A stretch of 64,000 nt of DNA from a virus. The notes below the pieces were generated by a model, which saw only the letters and a list, made by a program, of their open reading frames with translations, had not been told where the DNA came from and did not search any database. The DNA is taken from IMG/VR virus record IMGVR_UViG_3300028920_000056, positions 25,629 through 89,628 of that record; one strand, written 5' to 3'. The position numbers and the translations under genes are program-made. Within the stretch, counting starts at the first letter, position 1. The number at the start of each line of letters is the position of its first letter. Below are positions 1-7,704 of the stretch, in pieces.

Positions 1-264
1 AGCATAGTAGTTTTCTTGGCAATAATTGGCTTTCTTGGTTCTACACATTGGGGAATATTTGCAGAATTTAGCATGGATGATTTTACACAATTTATTAAAT
101 CATATGCAGGAATATTTATGATGCTTACAGGTATGATTGGGACTGGCGGAGCTGTTAAAAATGGCATTAAAGCTTTAGCAGATTATAAGAAAACTATAGC
201 TGGTGTAGAAGAAACTACTGCTAAAGCAGACGATGGTGAAAGTATAGTAAAGGGAAATAAATAA
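1..264 (+). CDS. Small membrane protein, 5' end outside window
   Basis: The frame is open from base 1, so the gene begins upstream; the TTG at 16 is probably not the start. The visible part has two hydrophobic stretches (SIVVFLAIIGFLG and GIFMMLTGMIG) separated by a short polar linker, then a charged tail. Two membrane segments followed by genes for a single-pass membrane protein (485-712) and an exported coiled-coil protein (709-1200) would fit a holin-like lysis gene, but no holin family signature is recognised. Its stop overlaps the next start by one base. Confidence 0.6.
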   Translation, partial: SIVVFLAIIGFLGSTHWGIFAEFSMDDFTQFIKSYAGIFMMLTGMIGTGGAVKNGIKALADYKKTIAGVEETTAKADDGESIVKGNK

Positions 265-488
265 TGTCAAGTTATCCTTATACATATTATGACATGCCAA
301 TTGATTATCCAGATTTTATAGGGAAAGAAGATATAAGACGCGCTGGTATTGAAGGTGAAAATGATGAAGCACATCTTGTACCTTCTACGCTAAATAATAC
401 AATAGAATTTAGCTCAAACAAATCTGGAAAGAGTAATAATAGTATTTCTGGAATAACAAAAAGTGGGAAGAGGAATAATTTAATATGA
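264..488 (+). CDS. Hypothetical 74-residue polar protein
   Basis: Starts at ATG 264 inside the stop of the preceding gene (TAATG) and overlaps the next gene by four bases, so it is translationally coupled in a tight operon. The N-terminus is rich in Tyr, Pro and Asp and the C-terminal third in Ser, Asn and Lys, suggesting a largely unstructured protein. No family is recognised. Confidence 0.55.
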   Translation: MSSYPYTYYDMPIDYPDFIGKEDIRRAGIEGENDEAHLVPSTLNNTIEFSSNKSGKSNNSISGITKSGKRNNLI

Positions 489-712
489 AATCAATAGGAA
501 TAATATTTATCGTTATAGCATTTGTAGCTGGCAGTGGGTTAGTATATATTTTTAACAAATTGAAAAGAAACAAAAAAACTGACGAAGCCAACAGATTAGT
601 TGGAGAAAGTAATGCTAATGACGAACAAAGAGCTAAAATTAAATCAAAAATTGAAGAGCGCATAAAAGAGAATGATAAACTAAGAGAAGAGTTGAAGGAC
701 AAGCTAAAATGA
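485..712 (+). CDS. Single-pass membrane protein with charged tail
   Basis: Residues 4-22 form one hydrophobic segment (IGIIFIVIAFVAGSGLVYIF), followed by a strongly charged Lys/Glu-rich region with helical, coiled-coil character. The start and stop overlap both neighbours (ATGA-type junctions). Size and topology resemble an inner-membrane spanin component, and the next gene encodes an exported coiled-coil protein, so a lysis role is possible. That role is an inference from topology and position only. Confidence 0.6.
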   Translation: MKSIGIIFIVIAFVAGSGLVYIFNKLKRNKKTDEANRLVGESNANDEQRAKIKSKIEERIKENDKLREELKDKLK

Positions 713-1200
713 AAAAAATAATAATTGTTTTATTGTTCTTCTTTTCTATGTTTATAGTATATACCGATGACATTTCTGATGCATTAGAAGAAAGCAATAA
801 ATTGTTGTCTGAAGCCAGTATAAAAATTGAGCAGTTAGAAAATCGCATTAAACAACTAGAAGAAGAGTTGCAAGCTAGTAATTCACTTATTGAAAAAGCT
901 GATAAAGCGCTACTTGAAAACAATAAAACGTTAAAAGCAGCAAACGAACGAATTGATAAAGATCAAGAAGAAATTGTTAAATTAAGAAATATGATAGGGG
1001 AATTAATTGATGCTGGTGTAGAGATTACAACTTATCACTGGAATATAATGTTTACTGGTGGATATCCAACAAACACAGGCCTTATGGTAGCATACAATTT
1101 CCACTTTTTTCCATCTATTGGGGTAGTAACTGGATTTACATATAATTGGGATGAGCACAAGCCTCTTATGTTGTTTGGAATCAAGATAAATCTAAAGTAA
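709..1200 (+). CDS. Exported coiled-coil protein
   Basis: The 163-residue product begins with a typical signal peptide (MKKIIIVLLFFFSMFIVY). Residues about 25-105 are a long heptad-rich coiled coil (repeated leucine, isoleucine, glutamate and lysine). The last 55 residues change character to alternating aromatic, glycine and hydrophobic residues, like outer-membrane or beta-sheet segments. No lipobox cysteine is visible. With the two preceding membrane proteins it may form an envelope or lysis module. An envelope-remodelling role is equally possible and no family is recognised. Confidence 0.6.
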   Translation: MKKIIIVLLFFFSMFIVYTDDISDALEESNKLLSEASIKIEQLENRIKQLEEELQASNSLIEKADKALLENNKTLKAANERIDKDQEEIVKLRNMIGELIDAGVEITTYHWNIMFTGGYPTNTGLMVAYNFHFFPSIGVVTGFTYNWDEHKPLMLFGIKINLK

Positions 1201-1215
1201 TTAGGGAGTACTATA

Positions 1216-1749
1216 ATGAGTGAAAAATTAGACAAAGTACTTAACAATATCTTTGAAGAAAAAAAAGAAAAGAAAAAAGCTAAGACTAACAAAAAGAAAG
1301 ATGGTGCTTTAGGAGATGTGGCTCCTATTGCTCTACAAGTTGGTTTCCCAGAGGTGCAAAAAACTGATATAAAACAAGATTTGAAAGACCAAGAATCTTG
1401 TGACATGCAGATGGAACCTATGGATAAAATAGCAACACAGATACAACACTTATTCATAAGTGGTGACTTTGATCAAGCTAATCAGTTAATCAAACAATAC
1501 AGTATTAGTTATACTAAAGGACAACCTAAGTTTTCTTGGCATCATTTGCAACTATTGATGGATTGGGTACGCAGCATATATAAATATACAAATATGAAAG
1601 ATCTTAGCAAAAACTATTATGATTATCAAATGAAACAAGAAATTGAAGGTGCTAAAGATCTTACTAAAGCAGCAGTAAAAGAAGCGACTATTGATAAGTT
1701 TGTAGAAGATGTTGAAAAAGTTTTAAAGAAAAAACTTAAAGCACATTAA
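1216..1749 (+). CDS. Hypothetical protein with Lys/Glu-rich N-terminus
   Basis: 177 residues. The N-terminal 35 residues are almost all Lys, Glu and Ala, followed by a linker and then a helical domain (residues about 75-177) rich in aromatic and charged residues. An SD-like GGGAG lies 9 bases before the ATG. The domain contains a WHHLQLLMDWVRSIYKY helix but no catalytic signature. Function unknown. Confidence 0.6.
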   Translation: MSEKLDKVLNNIFEEKKEKKKAKTNKKKDGALGDVAPIALQVGFPEVQKTDIKQDLKDQESCDMQMEPMDKIATQIQHLFISGDFDQANQLIKQYSISYTKGQPKFSWHHLQLLMDWVRSIYKYTNMKDLSKNYYDYQMKQEIEGAKDLTKAAVKEATIDKFVEDVEKVLKKKLKAH

Positions 1750-1768
1750 TATATTTTAGTGAGTTAAT

Positions 1769-2116
1769 ATGAATAAAACTAAACAAAATCTCATCAATAA
1801 ATTACCAGGTAATGTGAGTTCTAACAAGCGTGACTATAATATTGCATTAGAAAACTATCTTAGAGAAAAGGTTGCAAAATCAACTAAGCAAAGTGAAGCA
1901 CATAACAATAAAATTAAAGAAATAGAAAAGTGGACTTCTCGCAGAACAAAGATAGCAACAAAGAATACACTTAGAGATAAAACATGTGACAAATGTGAGC
2001 ACCATTTATATTGTAAATTAGCAAATAATAAATTCTTTTCATGCTATCTGTTCAAAGCAATTTCATATAAAGGAAAAATTTTATTGCAGCGAGTATATTA
2101 TAGTAAAGACGTTTAA
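1769..2116 (+). CDS. Small basic protein with Cys cluster
   Basis: 115 residues, very basic in the first 70. The C-terminal part carries a CDKCxxHLYC...C arrangement that could bind zinc. The sequence around it (RDKTCDKC) resembles the LLKDxTCDxC signature of the Cys-rich family at 21266-22031 and 25244-25996, so it may be a distant member. Function unknown. Confidence 0.55.
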   Translation: MNKTKQNLINKLPGNVSSNKRDYNIALENYLREKVAKSTKQSEAHNNKIKEIEKWTSRRTKIATKNTLRDKTCDKCEHHLYCKLANNKFFSCYLFKAISYKGKILLQRVYYSKDV

Positions 2117-2139
2117 TCTTCAAGGAAGGAGTAAATATT

Positions 2140-2601
2140 ATGTCAAAAGACGAAAAAATAAAAATACCTGATCCATTCAAAATAGATATGGATTTTACTT
2201 TATTTGCGGCAATTAAATACAATAGAAGCTTAAAAGACTATAAACATGAGTATGACACAAGAGAATTTACAAATTTTAAAAGATTGTTTAAAGAATTTTT
2301 AAAGAAGTTAAATGAAAACAATCCAACAGCTTTTTCAGATTTATCAACACTGATGTCTATGTGGGGTTATCATAGAAAATATTGTGGTATGTGTGGTAGA
2401 CCTGTCATAGGAAAAGTTTATAGAATGCAAGGTGGAAAGATTGTATGTGTCACATGTTATGGATCTTATAAAATAACTGAAAAGTTATTTGAAAAAGATG
2501 CTGATGAAGAAATAAAAGAAAAAGCAAGTGAAAAAACACTTGAACAAATTGATGTTGAAAATCTTCTTGAAACTAAATCCGAAAATGCAACAACTAAGTA
2601 G
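2140..2601 (+). CDS. Zinc-finger protein
   Basis: 153 residues with two CxxC pairs (CGMCGRP... and CVTCYGS) separated by about 20 residues, a standard treble-clef or zinc-ribbon spacing, between residues about 83 and 107. The N-terminal 80 residues are helical and the C-terminus is Lys/Glu rich. A good SD (AAGGAGG) precedes ATG 2140. It lies just upstream of the acidic protein and the late sigma factor gene. A nucleic-acid or RNA-polymerase partner is possible, but this is an inference. Confidence 0.6.
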   Translation: MSKDEKIKIPDPFKIDMDFTLFAAIKYNRSLKDYKHEYDTREFTNFKRLFKEFLKKLNENNPTAFSDLSTLMSMWGYHRKYCGMCGRPVIGKVYRMQGGKIVCVTCYGSYKITEKLFEKDADEEIKEKASEKTLEQIDVENLLETKSENATTK

Positions 2602-2609
2602 CAAATTCG

Positions 2610-2617
2610 CATAATTA
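2610..2617 (+). promoter_or_regulatory. CATAATTA box, possible late promoter
   Basis: GCATAATTA follows the stop of the zinc-finger gene, 44 bases before the start of the acidic protein gene at 2654. Unlike the other copies of this box it is not at the short fixed distance from a start codon, and the downstream gene has its own GGAGG SD. Confidence 0.3.
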
Positions 2618-2653
2618 ATTATAAAAGATTATTTAAAAATGGAGGTGTCTCCA

Positions 2654-3364
2654 ATGAAAAAAACTTATCGAGTAGATAAAGTACTTGAAAGGAATTTAAA
2701 TGAACAAGATCCCTTTCCCGAAGAAATAGATGATGAAGAAGATGAAGAACAAAAAAAGGGAAAACAAGAAAAATCTAAACAAGAAAAAGAGAAAGAAAAA
2801 GAACAAAAAGATATAAGCGATGTTGATAAAACTGATATGGAAGATGATGAAGATTCAGAAACAGTAGAAGATGAAGAAGTTGCTGTTTCTATTACAATGA
2901 ATGCAGATGCAGCTAGTGGAGGACAAATTAAACTAGTGCCATTCAAAAAATTAAGTTCGCTAGTTTCTATAGAATCAATTCTTAGGTTGTTCAACATAGA
3001 TCCTGAAAATATTGATGAGGGATTTAAAGACAGATTAGAAATTTCTATCAAATCTCCAATAACAGATTTTAAAGATGAAGAATATATAATTAGATTGATG
3101 GATATGATAGGAGAAATTTCTATACAAAAAGAAGGCTTTAGCAAAACACTAACTAAAAAATCAGCACCTAATACTAATCTTCAGCAAGCAGTTACTCAGC
3201 AAATTGGTACACCTGGAGAAGAAGGATCTGCTGAGATCGGTAGTGAAGAAGAAACTAAACCAGAAAAAGCTATAAATTTAGATTATCTGCCAGATCTGAA
3301 TTATGACTTTAAAAAGTCTGTTAAGAATGAATTCTTTGACAGAATTCTTTCGTCACAACAATAG
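2654..3364 (+). CDS. Acidic protein preceding the late sigma gene
   Basis: The ATG at 2654 is chosen because GGAGGTGT at 2641-2648 is correctly spaced from it; an in-frame ATG at 2639 overlaps that SD. About 235 residues: an acidic Glu/Asp/Lys tract (residues about 15-80), a compact domain (about 85-165), a Gln/Thr/Gly linker and a conserved-looking C-terminal helix. The stop overlaps the GTG start of the sigma-factor gene by one base, suggesting they work together. No family is recognised. Confidence 0.6.
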   Translation: MKKTYRVDKVLERNLNEQDPFPEEIDDEEDEEQKKGKQEKSKQEKEKEKEQKDISDVDKTDMEDDEDSETVEDEEVAVSITMNADAASGGQIKLVPFKKLSSLVSIESILRLFNIDPENIDEGFKDRLEISIKSPITDFKDEEYIIRLMDMIGEISIQKEGFSKTLTKKSAPNTNLQQAVTQQIGTPGEEGSAEIGSEEETKPEKAINLDYLPDLNYDFKKSVKNEFFDRILSSQQ

Positions 3365-4125
3365 TGGCAAAAAATAAAAAGACGCCGAAAGTACCAAAAA
3401 ATTATTATTTTATTGAACATGAGACGGCGCCTTTAATTCTAGAATGGCAGACAATATATTTAACACAGAAAGATTTAGAAAACAAAATAGAAGAAAATGA
3501 CAATGAAAAAGAGTTAGAAAAATTAAGATTAGATTTAAAAAAAGTTATTAAAACATCTAAAGAATACTTAGAAAAAATAATGGAACCAGTTTGTAAAATT
3601 ATCAAAGGAGTAATCTTTCAGCATCAATTTCATAAAAAAGAAAAATATGATACATGCTTTCAAATTGCAGTTGAAGCATGCATGAAAGCATTAAGAAGGT
3701 TTAATCCAGAACAGGGTACTGCTTTTAATTATTTAAGCTTAGCCGCAAAAAAATCTATCTTTTATTATTTGATAAAAAGAAACAAGAAAAAAGCATTATC
3801 TCTAGAATATGAATACTTAGGAGATGATAATTTAAAACTTAAAAATCTAATCAAACAAGAAGAAAAAATCTTAAGAAATTTGGAGATAGAAAATATAATT
3901 GATACAATATTTAATCTGATTTATGAAAATAATCAACAAGAAAGTTTGATTAATGTAACAAAAGAATTAAAAGATTATTTATTTTATCGTCAAGGTATAT
4001 ATGAAAAAAAAGATTTTTTCAAATGGGCAAAAGCAGATGGAATAAGCTCTAATCTTTTGCGTAAATTTGTAAAGTTTTTAAAAGAACATAAAGATGAATT
4101 GTATAAAGAAGTTGGCGTATACTAA
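3364..4125 (+). CDS. gp55: Late transcription sigma factor, T4 gp55-like
   Basis: 253 residues, GTG start overlapping the preceding TAG. The centre has a sigma-70 region-2-like block (FNPEQGTAFNYLSLAAKKSI near residue 114), preceded by the helix CFQIAVEACMKALRR, as in T4-type late sigma factors that direct host RNA polymerase to late promoters. Region 4 is not evident, as in gp55. A sigma factor of this kind would fit the TATAAATA-like boxes found upstream of many genes here. The family call rests on pattern recognition, not a search; another small ECF-like sigma is the alternative. Confidence 0.75.
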   Translation: MAKNKKTPKVPKNYYFIEHETAPLILEWQTIYLTQKDLENKIEENDNEKELEKLRLDLKKVIKTSKEYLEKIMEPVCKIIKGVIFQHQFHKKEKYDTCFQIAVEACMKALRRFNPEQGTAFNYLSLAAKKSIFYYLIKRNKKKALSLEYEYLGDDNLKLKNLIKQEEKILRNLEIENIIDTIFNLIYENNQQESLINVTKELKDYLFYRQGIYEKKDFFKWAKADGISSNLLRKFVKFLKEHKDELYKEVGVY

Positions 4126-4131
4126 TCGAAA

Positions 4132-4139
4132 GCTAACTA
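4132..4139 (+). promoter_or_regulatory. Degenerate GATAAATA-type box before 4143
   Basis: The stretch CGAAAGCTAACTATATATG closely matches CGAAAGATAATCATATATG upstream of the gene at 35371. The downstream gene has no SD and its ATG is 11 bases from the box. Confidence 0.3.
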
Positions 4140-4142
4140 TAT

Positions 4143-4418
4143 ATGAAGAAAGTATATATAAAAAAGAAAGCTGATGATACATTTACAAAATACATTGCCA
4201 TAAGAAAAAGCAAATATGTTCAGAAACAAGGTATTTATAAATTAGTACGAGTTGATAAAGCGCTGATTGGTAAATCATGGGATACTTCTAAATGGGCTAG
4301 AAATATAATAGATAGATTAGATATCTTAGATGATAAAACTACAGATTATATACCAACTTCAAATGAAGCACATGATATAATAAAATCATTATTTGAGGGG
4401 TATAAAGATGAAACTTAA
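4143..4418 (+). CDS. Hypothetical 91-residue basic protein
   Basis: Begins at ATG 4143 with no SD, directly after a GATAAATA-like box, so it is a candidate leaderless gene. The N-terminal half is basic and beta-rich (MKKVYIKKK...), the C-terminal half helical and acidic. It overlaps the next gene by 11 bases, and its last codons supply that gene's GAGGGG SD. No family is recognised. Confidence 0.55.
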   Translation: MKKVYIKKKADDTFTKYIAIRKSKYVQKQGIYKLVRVDKALIGKSWDTSKWARNIIDRLDILDDKTTDYIPTSNEAHDIIKSLFEGYKDET

Positions 4419-5208
4419 TGAATTTTTAAATGAAGCTAGAGGAAGTGGCTCATTCGACTATAGATTTTGGTTTTGGGCAAAAAAAGGCAGCCAATATGGT
4501 TTTGGTTATGCCAGACAAAATATCAAAGTAGACATAGAAAAACTAAATGCTCCTGCAGGAGAAGGTTCATCTGAGTTTGAAAAAATGCTTCATCCAACAG
4601 TACGCCAAGCAGTAGACGCATTAAACCAAATACAAAAAGCAAAAGAAGTAGAACAGAGTGATGAAGAGTATGAAGTAGTTGAAAAGAAAATAAAAGCAAA
4701 TACTAAACGAATACAAGGAGTTGCTGATTTATTTAGCTCACCTATTGTAATACATTGGTTAACAGATGATAAACCAACTCTTGTTACAATACCACATTAT
4801 AAGGATGGTGACGTAACAGATAGCGCTGGAAAACAAATTAAAGTTTTAGAAATCTTCAGAGATCCCGAAACTAGAGAATTTGTAACACACCATATTGATT
4901 GGAGCAAAGTAAATATAAATGATGAAAAGACTGGTGATACTCTAAATACTATTATGAGTAAATTCATACAAACAGTATTTGAAAGCGAGAGCAAAGGTAG
5001 CAAAAGAAAAGTTGCAAGATCAGCAGGACTTGAACAAATGAAAGATTTAAAATTTAAAACTGGTGATGTCGAAGTAATATCTTTTAAATCTGCAGATTAT
5101 AATTTGTTACCAAAAGATCTAATTGGTTCTAAAAAAATTATTGGCAAAATTAATGATATAAAAAAGAATTTTCAGAAGTTATTGCAAAAAGCAAGAGCTG
5201 CATTTTAA
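4408..5208 (+). CDS. Hypothetical 266-residue protein
   Basis: ATG 4408 is preferred over the upstream TTG because GAGGGG sits seven bases before it. The product starts MKLNEFLNEARG, has an aromatic segment (DYRFWFWAKKGSQYGFGYAR) and a mixed alpha/beta body ending in a basic helix. No conserved catalytic motif is seen. The ORF has the size and composition of a genuine phage protein of unknown role. Confidence 0.65.
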   Translation: MKLNEFLNEARGSGSFDYRFWFWAKKGSQYGFGYARQNIKVDIEKLNAPAGEGSSEFEKMLHPTVRQAVDALNQIQKAKEVEQSDEEYEVVEKKIKANTKRIQGVADLFSSPIVIHWLTDDKPTLVTIPHYKDGDVTDSAGKQIKVLEIFRDPETREFVTHHIDWSKVNINDEKTGDTLNTIMSKFIQTVFESESKGSKRKVARSAGLEQMKDLKFKTGDVEVISFKSADYNLLPKDLIGSKKIIGKINDIKKNFQKLLQKARAAF

Positions 5209-5417
5209 ATGAATCGTTTAATGCTTAAGCATCCAAACAAAGACATGTATGCATTCTTTCTAAGCAAACTATATGATAAAGCTATCTTTATGTTTTATAA
5301 CTCTAGAAAGAAAGCAATTTATTATGGTACTGAAGTTGTTAAAGGTGTTTATAAAGAACAAGTAAATGATTGCCTTCTGAGATGAAGCATGAGATTTTTA
5401 AGTGGTATTTTAAATGA
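5209..5417 (+). pseudogene. Frameshifted copy of the next gene
   Basis: ATG 5209 directly follows the preceding stop. The frame stops at TGA 5383-5385 after 58 codons. Adding one T near 5370 restores a frame ending ...EMKHEIFKWYF, nearly the C-terminus of the next gene (EMKHEIFKWYFNK), and its stop at 5415-5417 then makes the usual ATGA overlap with the start at 5414. This is a tandem paralogue broken by a one-base deletion, or a sequencing error in an AT-rich stretch. Confidence 0.6.
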
Positions 5418-5638
5418 ATATTCATAGAATGTATAAAAAACAAGAAGAAGAATCATATGCATTCATTTTAAAAAAAGATGAAAAAAATGCTTATCGCTGG
5501 TTGTTTTATGAGGGGGGAGGGATTTGCTTTTTGAAAAATATGCCAATTCATCCAATTACTAAAGTATATTCAGTAAAAGTGAATGATTTGCCGACTGAAA
5601 TGAAACATGAAATTTTTAAGTGGTACTTTAACAAATAA
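5414..5638 (+). CDS. Small family-B protein (C-terminal HEIFKWYF)
   Basis: 74 residues, an intact paralogue of the broken copy just upstream. It has the family-B layout used across this genome: a short beta-rich N-terminal domain and a C-terminal amphipathic stretch ending in x-I-F-K. It overlaps the repaired upstream frame by ATGA. Function unknown. Confidence 0.6.
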   Translation: MNIHRMYKKQEEESYAFILKKDEKNAYRWLFYEGGGICFLKNMPIHPITKVYSVKVNDLPTEMKHEIFKWYFNK

Positions 5639-5656
5639 TTATTTTAGGGAGTTAAT

Positions 5657-5851
5657 ATGAAAAAAGAATACAGCGCACATGAAAAGAAGATATTGAATCG
5701 TGTAAAAGACAAGATAAAGTTATCAGGCTCGCAGTGGCGTGCTTTATTAGAAGACATGAAAAATGGTGAAATTAAACGCGTTATATGTTTTAAATATAAC
5801 ATTCCACTAAAATATTATAAGTGGGTAAAAAGAATAGTTGGAGAAATGTAA
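5657..5851 (+). CDS. Small basic helical protein, HTH-like
   Basis: 64 residues, very basic and predicted helical. The segment from about residue 20 to 55 (GSQWRALLEDMKNGEIKRVICF...) has the helix-turn-helix feel of a small DNA-binding protein. A GGGAG SD lies upstream of ATG 5657. This is weak pattern evidence; it could be any small basic phage protein. Confidence 0.5.
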   Translation: MKKEYSAHEKKILNRVKDKIKLSGSQWRALLEDMKNGEIKRVICFKYNIPLKYYKWVKRIVGEM

Positions 5852-5853
5852 CT

Positions 5854-6156
5854 ATGAATACGAAATTAACTGTAAAAAAAAGTGGTGATACTAATTTTGT
5901 ACCAGTGAAATATGCTGTTATAGAAATGGCAATTGGTGCAGACGCTGCTAATACAAATGTTGTAATACAAGTTATGAAACCTGGATTTGATACAGAAGCT
6001 AATTATAATAAATGGAAATCTACTTGGCATGGTGATGAATCTTCATTGGTTGGTAGAGATCCAATTGGAATAGTTGGAACTATTGGTGCTCTTGAAGTTG
6101 TTGCATTAAATACATTAGTTGCTTACACAGTTGCGACACCAAGTATGGATCAATAA
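5854..6156 (+). CDS. Hypothetical 100-residue beta-rich protein
   Basis: ATG 5854 lies just after the preceding stop and gives a product without the odd basic extension that an upstream start would add. It is rich in Val, Ala, Thr and Gly and beta-like (VKYAVIEMAIGADAANTNVV), resembling small structural or decoration proteins. Stop and next start overlap by one base. No family is recognised. Confidence 0.55.
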   Translation: MNTKLTVKKSGDTNFVPVKYAVIEMAIGADAANTNVVIQVMKPGFDTEANYNKWKSTWHGDESSLVGRDPIGIVGTIGALEVVALNTLVAYTVATPSMDQ

Positions 6157-6419
6157 TGAAATGGTTGGCTTACGTTGGTAAAGATATTCTAAACAATCTA
6201 GAATTAGGGTTTGGTCCAATTTCAAGTTTGCACTCTGGGAATAGATCTGGTCGTTATGAAATTAACATAATACCAAATACTGGTGTATATTATCGTCAGA
6301 ATCGTGTAAAAGTTACAACTAATAGTAGGTCTAATCTTTGGTATGGGATGAAAGACAATAATATTTATGAAGATAAACATAAAGCTTTAGAATATTTGTT
6401 TACGGAATTATTTAAATGA
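6156..6419 (+). CDS. Small family-B protein (C-terminal LFTELFK)
   Basis: 87 residues, with a basic beta-rich body and the C-terminal signature ALEYLFTELFK. The codons for that tail (ACGGAATTATTTAAATGA) supply a GGA-type SD and the ATGA overlap for the next gene, the module arrangement seen repeatedly in this phage. Function unknown. Confidence 0.6.
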   Translation: MKWLAYVGKDILNNLELGFGPISSLHSGNRSGRYEINIIPNTGVYYRQNRVKVTTNSRSNLWYGMKDNNIYEDKHKALEYLFTELFK

Positions 6420-6664
6420 AGAAAGGTGATATAGTATATTCATTTGGTAATACTGATAGAACTGGTAAGCCAGAATCAATCATTATTTCTAAGTTCATAA
6501 AAGAGATTGATAATACTTTTTCAACTGTTATAACATTAAAAATAGTTGGCGAAAAATTACCAAGAATTCCAATTGGTAAAAAGAGAGAAACTATTAGCCA
6601 TGAATTAAAAGATAAATATAAATTGATAAAGTTTTTATTTTGGTATCTGGACAGAAAAAAATGA
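6416..6664 (+). CDS. Small family-B protein, SH3-like N-terminus
   Basis: 82 residues starting MKKGDIVYSFGN, typical of the family's small barrel-like N-terminus (G-D-x-hydrophobic-Y), and ending KLIKFLFWYLDRKK. It overlaps both neighbours by four bases. Function unknown. Confidence 0.6.
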   Translation: MKKGDIVYSFGNTDRTGKPESIIISKFIKEIDNTFSTVITLKIVGEKLPRIPIGKKRETISHELKDKYKLIKFLFWYLDRKK

Positions 6665-7014
6665 GTAAAGATTTAGAAAAAAAGAATAACAAAGAATTAA
6701 TCTTAATAGATGAAACAGCTCAAAAAGTTATTAATTATTCAGAAGATGATAGACGGAAAGCAGATGATCTATATACTTATTATAAAAGTTTAATTGAAGC
6801 TGGAGATAAAAAAGGTGAGACTAGAGAAGGTCTTGCTAAAGCTTTAGAATTAAGAGAAAAATCAGTACAGAATTTGATAGAAATATTAAAAATAAAAGCT
6901 AAAGTGATAGAAAAGAAAATACTAGCAGAGTCTAGAAAAAATAATCCAATAGATAATTTGAGGAATGTTGGTTCTGATAATAGTAATTTAATTAATGAAA
7001 TAGAGGATATATAA
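6661..7014 (+). CDS. Possible terminase small subunit (gp16-like)
   Basis: ATG 6661 overlaps the preceding stop by four bases. 117 residues, almost entirely helical and charged. The central part (DRRKADDLYTYYKSLIEAG then a long helix with LREKSVQNLIEILKIKAK) has the helical-hairpin pattern of T4 gp16-like small terminase subunits. It lies three genes upstream of the large terminase, as expected. No motif is decisive, and the genes at 7038 or 7462 are rival candidates. Confidence 0.4.
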   Translation: MSKDLEKKNNKELILIDETAQKVINYSEDDRRKADDLYTYYKSLIEAGDKKGETREGLAKALELREKSVQNLIEILKIKAKVIEKKILAESRKNNPIDNLRNVGSDNSNLINEIEDI

Positions 7015-7037
7015 TTATTAAAATAGGTGATAAAGAC

Positions 7038-7469
7038 ATGGATGATAAAGAAGTCAATGAACTAAAATTTTCAATGTATTCTCAGAGACCAGAATCAGAT
7101 CTTTCAAAAGATTTCTTAGATGAATGTTTGGGAATTTTAGATAATATTGAAGACAGTAAAAACACAGATTGCGTTAATTGGAAAGAAAGAGCAAAAATGG
7201 ATGAGGCCACTAAAAGAAGTGGAAATATGTTATATGATGCTGAAAGTAATTCTGATACTTATAAAATATTAAACAGTGATTATGATGTTGCGTCTAACTC
7301 TAATTCTAAAAAAAGCAAACCAAATGTAAAAGAAGCTAAACCAGCAAATGAAAAAGAAGAAGCTTTAATGAATGGTTTAGCAGATATAATGGGACAAATT
7401 GAAAAATTAGATGAAGCAGAAGTACAGCTTAAAGAATCTAAAAAGAAAGAGGTCAAAAAAGATGGCTAA
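7038..7469 (+). CDS. Hypothetical acidic protein in packaging cluster
   Basis: 143 residues, low in hydrophobics, rich in Asp, Glu, Ser and Asn, with a helical C-terminal third. It lies between the possible small terminase and the large terminase and overlaps the next gene by eight bases. A packaging or head-assembly accessory role is inferred from position only. Confidence 0.55.
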   Translation: MDDKEVNELKFSMYSQRPESDLSKDFLDECLGILDNIEDSKNTDCVNWKERAKMDEATKRSGNMLYDAESNSDTYKILNSDYDVASNSNSKKSKPNVKEAKPANEKEEALMNGLADIMGQIEKLDEAEVQLKESKKKEVKKDG

Positions 7470-7704
7470 TATCAACTATGATGATTTTGAAGAACAAATA
7501 AAGTTTATCGAAAATGGCAAGCATCTTAATGAATTAGAGATGACTGGTGTTGCAAATGTAAATCCAGCATTGATAACTCGCAAGCAACAATTAGAAAAAA
7601 AGCTAGCTAATTTAGAAAAAGAAAAAGCTAAAGTCACAGATGACTTGGCCGAAGTAGACAAAGCAATTGCTTTAGAGAAAGCTGCTAAAACAACAGGTGT
7701 TTAA
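7462..7704 (+). CDS. Small coiled-coil protein before terminase
   Basis: ATG 7462 is preferred over an upstream in-frame ATG because GAGGT lies about eight bases before it. 80 residues with a long C-terminal heptad helix (RKQQLEKKLANLEKEKAKV). It overlaps the terminase GTG start by eight bases. Function unknown, perhaps packaging related. Confidence 0.6.
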   Translation: MANINYDDFEEQIKFIENGKHLNELEMTGVANVNPALITRKQQLEKKLANLEKEKAKVTDDLAEVDKAIALEKAAKTTGV

